Shown here in pieces: positions 10,591 through 21,768 of a stretch of 64,000 nt of DNA. How positions within the stretch are numbered: position 1 is the stretch's first letter; each line of letters starts with the position of its first letter. The position numbers and the translations under genes were made by a program. The DNA is from Cyclina sinensis (Eukaryota; Mollusca; Bivalvia; Venerida; Veneridae). The stretch is taken from the NCBI GenBank assembly GCA_012932295.1, contig JAAONU010000004.1:5589030-5653029 (forward strand), read 5' to 3'. The notes under the pieces are model-generated. The model had not been told where the DNA came from, made no database searches, and saw nothing but the letters and a program-made list of their open reading frames with translations.

Positions 10591-10596
10591 TTTATT
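10591..10596 (-). terminator. Poly(A) signal of the small secreted-protein gene
   Basis: AATAAA on the minus strand, about 110 nt after the predicted stop codon at 10704. It marks the likely end of the last exon near 10575. Confidence 0.5.
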
Positions 10597-10703
10597 CCAA
10601 GATGTACAAATTACGACACGAGAACATTAACAATAACAAATTAAAAAACACAACATCTTTATAAAACAATGTGAATACAGAAAGCCTTCTCCTATCTCGC
10701 TCA

Positions 10704-10865
10704 TTACCCACTGAAAATAGAAAAACAAAGATTGTTATTTAAGGTGCAATCTTCACCCTCCGTAATCGTCTTGGCGTTTGCATTGCTCGAAATGAGTTTA
10801 CCTCATTGACTCCTTCCGCAAGCATGCGAGTTCGATGGTATGAGATTGAATAGATCGCATCCGAG

Positions 10866-10931
<66 letters not shown>

Positions 10932-11685
10932 TTTATCATCGTCGTCGTCGTTGATATCATCATCTACATCATCCCCATTATCGGTATTTTTCATAATCAT
11001 AACTGATTTTTTTTCATAAACACTTCTATTTAAAAAGCTCGAAAAAAGGATATCAATAAATTCCATGCTCATTGCGCATGCTCCGTGATAATTGTTTAAA
11101 AGATGAACATTTGAATAGTACTTACGTCGTGATTGTGTCCGTTGAAAAGTTTCCAAACACAACCCTAAAATCTGTGCCTTGGTTACCAAGCAACGAAAAT
11201 AGAATAATCAAGGCCCCAATAAGAGACACTGAAAAATGGTAAAAATGTTTGTTTGAATATGGTTAACCCTCTATTAGAACTGTCCAGTAAGCGTTTTAAA
11301 CTGAGCCGTTTTTTGTGTAAAGGGGTATTTTGTTGAAATTCATTTTCTGAACAGACAGTGAGAAGAAATAATTTATCATTAAATAAGCATTTCATAGAAG
11401 CAAAATAAGGAATTTAGATATGTAATACATAATAAAATAATACAATTTTTCATATGAAGAGTGCAATTGGTAAAGATTTTAAAGTATTTATAACGAAAAT
11501 TAGTGGCCTCATAGCGCGATTTTTACATAATATTGTTAAGAAAAACGAACATGTGTCTTCTAGGGCATTGTTTACTTACATATTCCCCAGCTGCCGCCGC
11601 TACTCCCATAATTATCGCCAAACTGAGCCTGCGCGAGCCCAACCACGACTACCAGCGCAAGGAGCCCGACAAGAAAGGGCTTCAT
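10704..11685 (-). CDS. Small secreted or membrane protein, 71 residues, spliced
   Basis: The coding model joins 11580-11685, 11126-11228 and 10704-10710. The first coding exon opens with ATG at 11685 and a clear signal peptide (MKPFLVGLLALVVVV, cleavage after AQA near residue 20), then a short Gly/Ser/Trp segment (GSSGGSWG). It ends at a GTAAGT donor. The second exon follows a TTTTTCAG acceptor and ends at GTAAGT; in phase it encodes a hydrophobic segment (residues about 35-49, ILSLIGALIILFSLL) and an N-glycosylation sequon (NFS, residues 62-64). The third exon adds Thr-Gly and a TAA stop. An upstream acceptor at 11690 implies a 5' leader exon near 12312. Small signal-peptide proteins with Gly/Ser segments are common in molluscan mantle and mucosal secretions, but I cannot name this one. 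The first exon is the surest part; the 7-nt last coding piece is the least certain. Confidence 0.6.
10866..10952 (+). repeat. (ATC)n/(ATT)n compound trinucleotide repeat
   Basis: A run of ATC units, then ATT units, then a few GTC units, inside the last intron of the small minus-strand gene. On the minus strand it opens an Asp/Asn run, which I treat as non-coding. Confidence 0.9.
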
Positions 11686-12311
11686 TTTATCTGGAAAATA
11701 TATAGCTTCACTTTGATCCTAAAATATATGAAATTATTGTCGAAAAACTAGGTATAAATCTGCAATAGGCATTCGACACGAAATTTTGGCTGAAATTGTC
11801 TTTAGAAATCAACTAGAAATCCTACATTATTGGTATTCCGTTTTGATAAGTCACAGCGAAATGACAAAAAATATCACCAAAAATCTTTAAAAAAAATTCA
11901 TCCATTATTTGTCAAACTCGGCATCATTCAGGTGCAATAAAGTCTACAACTATCACCTAAATAATCTTAAAAGAATTAAACTGCTGCTCACAAAGCTCTA
12001 ATTTCTTTAAAACCCCATTTATACTGTAAGTATTCAATCTCTTAGCGCACTTTAGTTAAGCGGTGTAAAATGTTCACAAATTCGATTACAACTTCTGATA
12101 TAGTTTAAAAAATATCTGCTTCTTAATTTTCCTCAAATTTTCGCAAATTAGCATTGATATTTTTCCCCACAATTTTTTTCTTTTGAAATTTATTTTCCGT
12201 ATTATTTTGTAAAACAATTCACGTAGCTGAAAAGTCGTGTTATTTTGCTAAAATATAAAAAAGCAAAATATCCAAATAGTCTCCTGACTCCCGAAATACG
12301 AACATACTTAC

Positions 12312-12380
12312 TGGGGTGACTGTCGAACCTAAACTAATCCGTCCAGTGGCTTCAGACCTTATACGATTGGTTTAAATAAT
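12312..12380 (-). promoter_or_regulatory. Likely promoter and leader exon of the small secreted-protein gene
   Basis: A strong donor (GTAAGTATG, minus strand) lies immediately downstream of 12312. Upstream are TATAAG (12358-12363) and ATTATTTAAA (12371-12380), either of which could act as a TATA box. Together with the acceptor at 11690 they suggest a non-coding first exon of about 20-40 nt. Confidence 0.35.
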
Positions 12381-12602
12381 CACGCGGTACATAGAGGCCC
12401 GGATTCAGAAACGAAATTTCATTAAATTATGAAAAAAGAGGAATCGTTCTACAGAGTTTTTGTCGCAATAAAAGAAAGTCTAGACAATTCCGAACCGGAA
12501 GTTCAGTACTGCATGTCGGTATTGTCGTGGTTCAGTACTTCCGGTAAAGTTTCGTCTGCTGCAGACTAATGAACTAGATGTTTCACACATCCTGGAATGC
12601 CC

Positions 12603-12878
12603 GCCCGCTTATCTCAATAGGTAGATCACTGGATTTGTAATCCATGGGTCCCTGGATCGACCCTTGGGCAGGGCCGTGACAATTGATCTCATGCATTGTG
12701 TCTAATGTTCATTTGTCTCTCACCGCTTATTCAGAGTAGATCAAGTGGGAACAGTAGTCAGTCACTTGCGGAGAAAATGGTAATTACTGGTTAGTTATCC
12801 AGGAAAACCGGTTAGGGGGACTGACTGCCCAGATATAACCTAGATGTTGAAATCGGCGTTAAACACATCCAAACCAAT
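12603..12878 (+). mobile_element. tRNA-derived SINE
   Basis: The first 70 bp resemble a tRNA: five paired acceptor bases (GCCCG and TGGGC), an A-box-like TAGGTAGATCACTGG, an anticodon loop TTTGTAA (TGT, Thr-like) and a B-box GGATCGACCC. A 200-bp body follows, ending in GGCGTTAAACACATCCAAACC, the kind of tail found in molluscan SINEs. Parts of the same body recur inverted at 58268-58400 and 62219-62290. The tRNA arms are imperfect, so this is not a functional tRNA gene. Confidence 0.75.
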
Positions 12879-13609
12879 AATTCTAAAATTACAATATGTT
12901 TGACTACCATTTTGCCCACATCTCATTCGGGACAACCTAAAAATGTATCGCATATTTGACAGAACTTGACCTCTTTTACAGGTATGGCCTTTGACAATGC
13001 AGGGCTCTACAGTTTAAAGCATTATACATTCTACTGACCGAATAAGCTTTAAGTGATGATTGAGGGGACACAAAAATTATACAGATCATAACATATTTTG
13101 ATTCTGTTCGAATTGCAAACTTGATGGAAAGAAGCACCCTAACAGTTTAACATGTACTGTTCCTAACTTTTGGCTATTGTAAAACATGTTTTATCATCAA
13201 ATTTTCTGTAATCAAGAAAGAGTGAAATGTTTTCTTGGATTTCGTATTTTTCGGGCCTCTTACGACAATCACATTTTATTACTGCGTCCTCGGGCAGGGA
13301 TGTTGTCTCACATTGGTCCATTCACTGTCCAGTTACTGCTCTAGTGGGGACGGAAATTGGTAATGTATGTATACTAGGATGGAGACTATGAAATTTTATT
13401 ATCATAAAAGGTTTAAGGCTAAGAAATAAGGTGACAGTTGTTGACAATTAAAGCTACTTTCCGGATAGTGCAGCTTCATGCTCAAAAGAAACCTATCTAA
13501 AATCAATTATATACCAGTAAGTCATTATTTTTTACCAAATACATCGAACAATAGTATGGAGACCTCTAATATTCATAAACTGCGAAAGGTATAAAAGCAG
13601 TAAAAATGT
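12879..13609. other. Non-coding stretch before the satellite
   Basis: No gene or repeat was recognised. The last 100 bp drift into sequence weakly resembling the satellite unit, so the array edge is gradual. Confidence 0.4.
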
Positions 13610-16600
13610 CTGAACCAAATGAGCATTTTTTTAGAAACAGATGTATATTATTTACATCAAAAACTGTCAGAAACTGATACCATCAGTATATGTTTGTCTA
13701 AATCTGTATTTTATTAGAAAGTGAAAAATGTTTTGACCAAATACGCATTATTTATTTAACCAAATAACATGTTGGTACCCAATTTACATTCTTTGTGAAA
13801 GTGGTATATGTTTTTACCGAATGTGCATTTCATGAGAAACTTGTACATGTTTGTACCCCGTATGTATGCTTTGTGAAACTGGCATAGGCTTGTTCCTGAT
13901 GTGCATTCTTTAAAAAAAAAATCTGGAATGTCTACACCCGATCAGTATTCTTTCAGAAACTGGCATATGTTTATATCTGAAGCCCATCCTTTGAGAAACT
14001 GGCATACGTTTGTTCCTGATGTGTATTCTTTGAGAAACTGGCATATGTATGTACCAAATGTGCATTCTTTGAGAAACTTGAATATGTTTGTTCCTGATGT
14101 GCATTCTTTGAAAAACTCGCATATGTTTGTTCCTGATGTGCATTCTTTGAGAAACTGGCACATGTTTGTTCCTGATGTGCATTCTTTCCGAAACTCGCAT
14201 ATGTTTGTTCCTGATGTGTATTCTTTGAGAAACTGGCATATGTATGTACCAAATGTGCATTCTTTGAGAAGCTGGCATATGTTTGTTCCTGATGTGCATT
14301 CTTTGAAAAACTCGCATATGTTTGTTCCTGATGTGCTTTCTTTGAGAAACTGGCACATGTTTGTTCTTGATGTGCATTCTTTCGGAAACTCGCATATGTT
14401 TGTTCCTGATGTGCATTCTTTGGGAAACTCGCATATGTTTGTTCCTGGTGTGCATTCTTTGGGAAACTCGCATATGTTTGTTCCTGATGTGCATTCGTTG
14501 CAAAACTCGCAAATGTTTGTTCCTGATGTGCATTCTTTGAGAAACTCGCATATGTTTGTTCCTGATGTGCATTCTTTGAGAAACTGGCACATGTTTGTTC
14601 CTGATGTGCATTCTTTGAGAAACTGGCATATGTTTGTTCCTGATGTGCATTCTTTGAAAAACTCGCATATGTTTATGTCCAGTGTGCCGTCTTTGAAAAA
14701 CTCGCATATGTTTGTTCCTGATGTGCATTCTTTAAGAAACTCGCATATGTTTGTTCCTGATGTGCATTCTTTGAGAAACTCGCATATGTTTGTTCCTGAT
14801 GTGCATTCTTTGAAAAACTCGCATATGTTTGTTCCTGATGTGCATTCTTTAAAAAACTCGCATATGTTTGTTCCTGATGTGCATTCTTTGAAAAACTCGC
14901 ATATGTTTGTTCCTGATGTGCATTCTTTGGGAAACTCGCATATGTTTGTTCCTGATGTGTATTCTTTGAAAAACTCGCATATGTTTGTTCCTGATGTGCA
15001 TTCTTTGAGAAACTCACATATGTTTGTTCCTGATGTGCATTCTTTGGGAAACTCGCATAAAATTGTTCCTGATGTGCATTCTTTGGAAAACTCGCATATG
15101 TTTGTTCCTGAAGTGCATTCTTTGGGAAACTCGCATATGTTTGTTCCTGGTGTGTATTCTTTGGAAAACTCGCATATGTTTGTTCCTGATGTGCATTCTT
15201 TGAGAAACTGGCATATGTATGTACCAAATGTGCATTCTTTGGGAAACTCGCATATGTTTGTTCCTGATGTGCATTCTTTGGGAAACTCGCATATGTTTGT
15301 TCATAATGTGCATTCTTTGAGAAACCGGCATATGTTTGTTCCTGGTGTGCATTGTTATGAAAAACTTGCATATGTTTGTTCCTGATGTGCATTCTTTGAG
15401 AAACTCGCATATGTTTGTTCCTGATGTGCATTCTTTGGGAAACTCGCATATGTTTGTTCTTGGTGTGCATTCTTTAAGAAACTCGCATATGTTTGTTCCT
15501 GATGTGCATTCTTTGATAAACTGGCATATGTTTGTTCCTGCTGTGCTTTCTTTGAGAAGCTGGCATATGTTTGTTCCTGATGTGCATTCTTTGAAAAACT
15601 CGTATATGTTTGTTCCTGATGTGCATTCTTTGAGAATCTGGCATATGTTTGTTCCTGATATGCATTCTTTGAGAAACTCGCATATGTTTGTTCCTGATGT
15701 GCATTCTTTGAGAAACTGGCATATGTTTGTTCCTGATGTGCATTCTTTGAGATACTCGCATATGTTTGTTCCTGATGTGCATTCTTTGAGAAACTCGCAT
15801 ATGTTTGTTCCTGATATGCATTCTTTGAAAAAATCGCATATGTTTGTTCCTGATGTGCATTCTTTGAAAAACTCGCATATGTTTGTTCCTGATGTGCATT
15901 CTTTGGGAAACTCGCATATGTTTGTTCTTGATGTGCATTCTTTGAGAAACTCGCATATGTTTGTTCCTGATGTGCATTCTTTGAGAAACTCGCATATGTT
16001 TGTTCCTGATATGCATTCTTTGAAAAACTCGCATATGTTTGTTCCTGATGTGCATTCTTTGAGAAACTCGCATATGTTTGTTCTTGATGTGCATTCTTTG
16101 AGAAACTCGCATATGTTTGTTCCTGATGTGCATTCTTTGAGAAACTCGCATATGTTTGTTCCTGATATGCATTCTTTGAAAAACTCGCATATGTTTGTTC
16201 CTGATGTGCATTCTTTGAAAAACTCGCATATGTTTGTTCCTGATGTGCATTCTTTAGGGAAACTCGCATATGTTTGTTCCTGATGTGCATTCTTTGGGAA
16301 ACTCGCATATGTTTGTTCCTGATGTGCATTCTTTGGGAAATTGGCATATAATTGTTCCTGATGTGCATTCTTTGGGAAACCCGCATTTATTTGTTCCTGA
16401 TGTGCATTCTTTGGGAAACTGGCATATGTTTGTTCCTGATGTGCATTCTTTGATAAACTCGCATAGTTTTGTTCCTGATGTGCATTCTTTGATAAACTCG
16501 CATATGTTTGTTCCTGATGTGCATTCTTTGAGAAAACTCGCATATGTTAGTATCTGAAGCCTGATGTGCATTCTTTGAAAAACTCGCATATGTTTGTTCC

Positions 16601-18482
16601 TGATGTGCATTCTTTAGGAAACTCGCATATGTTTGTTCATGATGTGCATTCTTTGAGAAACTCGCATATGTTTGTTCCTGATGTGCATTCTTTAAGAAAC
16701 TCGCTTATGTTAGTATCTGAAGCCTGATGTGCATTCTTTGAAAAACTCGCATATGTTTGTTCCTGATGTGCATTCTTTGGGAAACTCGCATATGTTTGTT
16801 CCTGATGTGCATTCTTTGAGAAACTCGCGTATGTTTGTTCCTGATGTGCATTCTTTGAGAAACTCGCATATGTTTGTTCCTGATGTGCATTTTTGAGAAA
16901 CTCGCATTTGTTTGTATCTAAAGCCCATCCTTTGAGAAACTCGCATATGTTTGTTCCTGGTGTGCATTCTTTGAAAAACTGGCATATGTTTGTTCCTGAT
17001 GTGCATTCTTTGATAAACGCGCATATGTTTGTTCCTGATGTGCATTCTTTGAGAAACTGGCACATGTTTGTTCCTGATGTGCATTCTTTGAGAAACTGGC
17101 ACATGTTTGTTCCTGATGTGCATTCTTTGAAAAACTCGCATATGTTTATTTCCAGTGTGCCGTCTTTGAGAAACTCGCATATGTTTGTTCCTGATGTGCA
17201 TTCTTTGAGAAACTCGCATATGTTTGTTCCTGATGTGCATTCTTTGAAAAACTGGCATATGTTTGTTCCTGATGTGCATTCTTTGAGAAACTTGCATATG
17301 TTTGTTCCTGATGTGCATTCTTTGAAAAACTGGCATATGTTTGTTCCTGATGTGCATTCTTTGAGAAACTTGCATATGTTTGTTCCTGATGTGCATTCTT
17401 TGAAAAACTGGCATATGTTTATTTCCAGTGTGCCGTCTTTGAGAAACTCGCATATGTTTGTTCCTGATGTGCATTCTTTGAGAAACTCGCATATGTTTGT
17501 TCCTGATGTGCATTCTTTGAAAAACTGGCATATGTTTGTTCCTGATGTGCATTCTTTGAGAAACTTGCATATGTTTGTTCCTGATGTGCATTCTTTGAAA
17601 AACTGGCATATGTTTATCTCCAGTGTGCATTTTTTTCGACATTTTTGTATGCATGTACCAAATGTGCATTCTTTGAGAAACTTAAATATGCTTGTTCCTG
17701 ATGTGCATTCTTTGAGAAAGTCGAACATGTTTATATCCGATGTGCATTATTGGCGAAACCAGCAAATGATCGAACTATATGTTCATTCTTTGAGAAACTT
17801 GAATATGTTTTTACCCGGTGTGCATTCTTTGAAAAACAGACATTTGTTTTTACCCGAGTTGCATTTTTTGAGAAATTTGTTTGTTCCAAAAAAGTATCCT
17901 TTGAGAAACTTGCATATGTATGTCACCCAATGTGCATTCCATGAGAAACTTGTACATTTTTGTACCCTGTGTGCATCTTTTGAGAAACTTTCATATGTTT
18001 GTATCTGATGTGCATTCTTTGAGAAACTTTCAAATGTTTGTGCCCGATGTGCATTATTTGAGAAACTTTCATCCGTTTGTATCTGATGTGCATTCTTTGA
18101 GTAGCTGACATATGTTTTTAACCCGATGTGCATGCTTTGAGTAGCTGATATATCTTTGTACACGATGTAATACTATGTTCATTGAGTTTTCATATATGTT
18201 TCAAATGTGCATTTTCTAAGAAGCTGACAACTTTTTGTACCCGATGTGCATTCTTTGAGAAATTTTCATGTAAAAGTAACATATGTTTGTACCTGATGTA
18301 TATGTTTTGAGAAGCTGGCATATGTTTTTACCCGCTGTACATTCTTTGAAAGATTGGCATGTGTTTGTACACAGTGTTCATTCTTTGAGAAACTGGCATG
18401 TGTTTGTACACCATGTGCTTTCTTTGAGAAACTGGAAAGTGTTTGTACCAAACGGAATTCTTTGAAAAACTTGCATTTTGAC
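13610..18482 (+). repeat. 39-bp satellite, family 1
   Basis: About 125 tandem units of 39 bp with a core such as CATATGTTTGTTCCTGATGT followed by GCATTCTTTGAGAAACTCG. Units are highly alike in the centre (about 14.4-17.6 kb) and degrade towards both edges, the pattern left by unequal exchange. Variant units containing CCAGTGTGCCGTC recur at 14.68, 17.15 and 17.43 kb. The last two are about 273 bp (7 units) apart, so a higher-order repeat is present locally. Because 39 is divisible by three and the consensus has no stops in several frames, long reading frames exist on both strands (up to 509 codons). They are not treated as genes. Confidence 0.9.
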
Positions 18483-19045
18483 CCAGCACGACACGGCAAG
18501 AACTGACAAGCTGCTCATCCTCTTCAAACGCGTCCTCTTGAAATGCAAACTTTAAAAATGATAATAGTTCAAATATTGTCTTTTAAAAGAATGATAATTA
18601 TTTTTGAAATTAATGGATGTTCCATTACTTTAGGAACATTATTTTATAACTTTTATTTAAGTTTTGGAGATGTGATTTGAATAAATATTGAATGAGAACT
18701 GTAATTCTTTTGCAAAAAGATGAAATACGTTAAAAAGGTACATATTGCAATAAAATTACTAAATTTTAAGCAAATGCAAGCTATTATATCAATATGTTGC
18801 CTGCAGAAACCAAGTTAATATTGCTGCTTAATGATCATAGGTGACGTCATTTCAATGAGCATTGATTTTGCATGTCACGTTTCTCTTAAGCTATCATTTA
18901 GCATCTAATCTATGCAAAAAGGGAACATTTCCAAACATTTATCCGATAAGTGATTTGTCAAAATATGGAGAGAAAAAAATCGATTTCCAACAATTATGTC
19001 CGATGTCCCTTTTCCTTGGTCGGTCTAATGTACATAAAAGACACT
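18483..19045. other. Unique spacer inside the composite satellite
   Basis: About 560 bp of AT-rich single-copy-looking sequence between satellite families 1 and 2, with nothing coding seen. Confidence 0.5.
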
Positions 19046-21768
19046 ATCCTTGAGAAGCTGTTATATGTTTGTATTCAATGAGCATTCTTGAGAACATGGT
19101 ATATGTTTGTACTCAGTGCGCTTTCTTGAGAAGCTGTAGGTGTTTATACCCAATGTGCATTCTTGAGAACATGGTATATGTTTGTACTCAATGTGCATTC
19201 TTGAAAACCTGTATATGTTTGTATTCAATGAGCATTCTTGAGAACATGGTATATGTTTGTACTCAGAGTGCTTTCTTGGGAAACTGTAAATGTTTATACC
19301 CAATGTGCATTCTTAAGAAAATGTTTCTATTTGTATTCAATGAGCATTCTTAAGAACATGGTATCTGCTTGAACTCAAAGTGCTCTCTTGTGAAACTGTG
19401 TATGTTTATACTCAATGTACATTCTTAAGAACATGTTTCTATTTGCATTCAATGAGCTTTTCTTGAGAACATGGTATATGTTTGTCCTCTACACAATGTG
19501 CTTTCTTGAGAAGCTGTATATGTTTGTATTCAACGAGCATTATCGAGAAGCTGGTATATGTTTGTTCTCAACGTTCTTTCTAGAAAACATGGTATATACT
19601 TGTACTCAATATGTTTTCTTAAGCTGTATATGCTTTTATTCAATGAGCATTCTTGAGAACATGGTAAATGCTTGTACTCAATGTGCTTTCTTTAGAAGCT
19701 GTATATATTTGCATTCAGTGAGCATTCTTGCGAACATGGTATATGCTTGTACTCAGTGTGCTTTCTTAAGAAGCTGTATATGAGTGTACAAATTGTACAT
19801 TATCGAGAAGCTGGTATATGTTTGTACTCAATGTGTATTCTAAGAACCTGTATCTGTTTTTATTCAATGAAAATTCTTGAGAAGCTTGTATATGTTTGTA
19901 CTCAATTTTGCTTTCTTGAGATTCTTTTATATGTTTGTATTCAATGAGCATTCTTAAGAACACAGAAAATTTTTGTTCTCAATTTGCTTTTGTGAGAACA
20001 TCGTGTATGCTTGTACTCAATGTTCTGTCTTAAGCTGTATATGTTTTGTACTCATATGTCAATGAGCATTCTTTAGAACATGGCATATGCTTGTATTCAT
20101 TTTGCTTTCTTGAAAACCTGAATAGGTTTGGACTCAATGTGTATTGTTAAAATCCTGTATCTGTTTGTATTCAATGAGCACTCTTGAGAAGCTAGTTTAT
20201 GTTTGTTCGCAATGTGTTATCTTAGAACATGGTGTATGCTTGTACTTAATTTTCTTATAAGCTGTATATGTTTGTATTCAATGAGCATTCTTGAGAACAT
20301 GGTATATGCTTGTACTCAATATGTTTTTTGAGAAGCTGTATACGTTAGTATTCAATGAACTTTCATGAGAATATTGTATATTCTCGTACTAAATGTGCTT
20401 CCTTCAGAACCTGTATATGTTTGTATTCAATGACCATTCTTGAGAAGCTGTATATGTTTGTACTCAATGTGCTTTCTTTAGCACCTGTATCTGTTGTATT
20501 CAATGACAATTCTTGAGAACATGGTATATGTTTGTAGTCAATGAGCTTTTCTTGAGAACTTGTATATGTTTGTACTCAATGTGCTTTCTTAAGCACCTGT
20601 ATCTGTTTGTATTCTATGACCATTCTTGAGCACATGGTATATGTTTGTACTCAATGAGTTTTTCTTGAGAAGCTGTATATGTTTGTAATCAATGTGCTTT
20701 CTTAAGCTTTTTTATCTGTTTGTACTCAATGACCATTCTTAAGAACACAGTATATGTTTGTACTCAATGTGCTTTTCTTGAGAAGCTGGTATATGTTCGT
20801 ATTCAATTAGCTTTTCTTAAAAAGCTGTATATGTTTGTAATCAATGAGTTTTTCTTGAGAAGCTTGTATATGTTTGTATTCAGTGACCATTCTTGAGAAC
20901 ATGCTATATGTTTGTACTCGATGAGCATTCTTGAGAAGCTGTATATGTTTGTATTCAATGACTATTCTTGAGAACATGGTATATGTTTGTACTGGATGAG
21001 CATTCTTGAAAAGCTTGTATATGTTTGTATTCAATGACCATTCTTGAAAACATGGTATATGTTTGTACTTGATGAGCATTCTTGAGAAGCTGTATATGTT
21101 TGTTTTCAATGTGCATTCTTGAGAACCTTGTACATGTGTATGTTTGTACTCAGTAAGAATTCTAGAGAAGTTAGTATATGTTTGTACTCAGTGAGCATTC
21201 TTGAAAGTTTATATTATTTTGTACTCAATATGCAAACTTGGGAAGCTGGTATGTATTTGTACTCCATGTCCAAAGTTGAGATTATTTTATATGTTTGTAT
21301 TCAATGTTTATTCTTGAGGAGCTTGTATATTTAAAAAAAAGTCCATTCTTGAGATGATAGTATTTGTTAGAACTAAATGTGCATTCTTGAGATGATGGTA
21401 TGTTAAAACTCAATATGCATTCTTGAGATGATGGTATGTTAAAACTCAATATGCATTCTTGAGAAGCTGATATGTGTAAGTACCCAATGTCCATTTTTGA
21501 GAAATTGGTATATGTTTGTACTGTGTATGCATTGCTGAGAGGCTGGTAATTGTTAGTACCATTATGGTGATAAAAGTTAGTAGGCAATGTGCATTCCTCT
21601 GATGCCAGTTAATGTAAGTACCAAATGTGCATTCTTGAGTTGCTGGTATAAGTGAGTAGCCAAAGTGCATTCTTGAGATGCTGATATATGTAAGTAGCCA
21701 ATGTGTGTTCTTGAGATGCTGGTTATGTTAGCAGCTGATGTGCAATCTTGAGAAGCTAGAAGATGTTT
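19046..21768 (+). repeat. 38-bp satellite, family 2
   Basis: About 70 diverged units of roughly 38 bp on the pattern TATATGTTTGTACTCAATGT, then GCATTCTTGAGAACATGG. Units alternate between AGAACATGG and AGAAGCTG endings. This is the most degenerate of the three families and shares the TATGTTTGT...TGTGCATTCTTGAGAA core with both neighbours, which suggests it is an older intermediate. Confidence 0.85.

Noticed and set aside
10803..11189. Asp/Asn-rich minus-strand frame that might be an acidic shell protein
   Set aside because: The acidic run is the translation of a compound trinucleotide microsatellite, and the frame does not match the splice phases of the upstream signal-peptide exon.
12603..12671. 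Functional tRNA-Thr gene
   Set aside because: A and B boxes are recognisable but the arms are imperfect and a SINE body follows, so it is a SINE head.
13901..16543. Long repeat proteins (494 codons plus strand, 509 codons minus strand) in satellite family 1
   Set aside because: Open on both strands at once, no signal peptide, splice sites or unique ends, and the units decay gradually into non-coding sequence at both edges.
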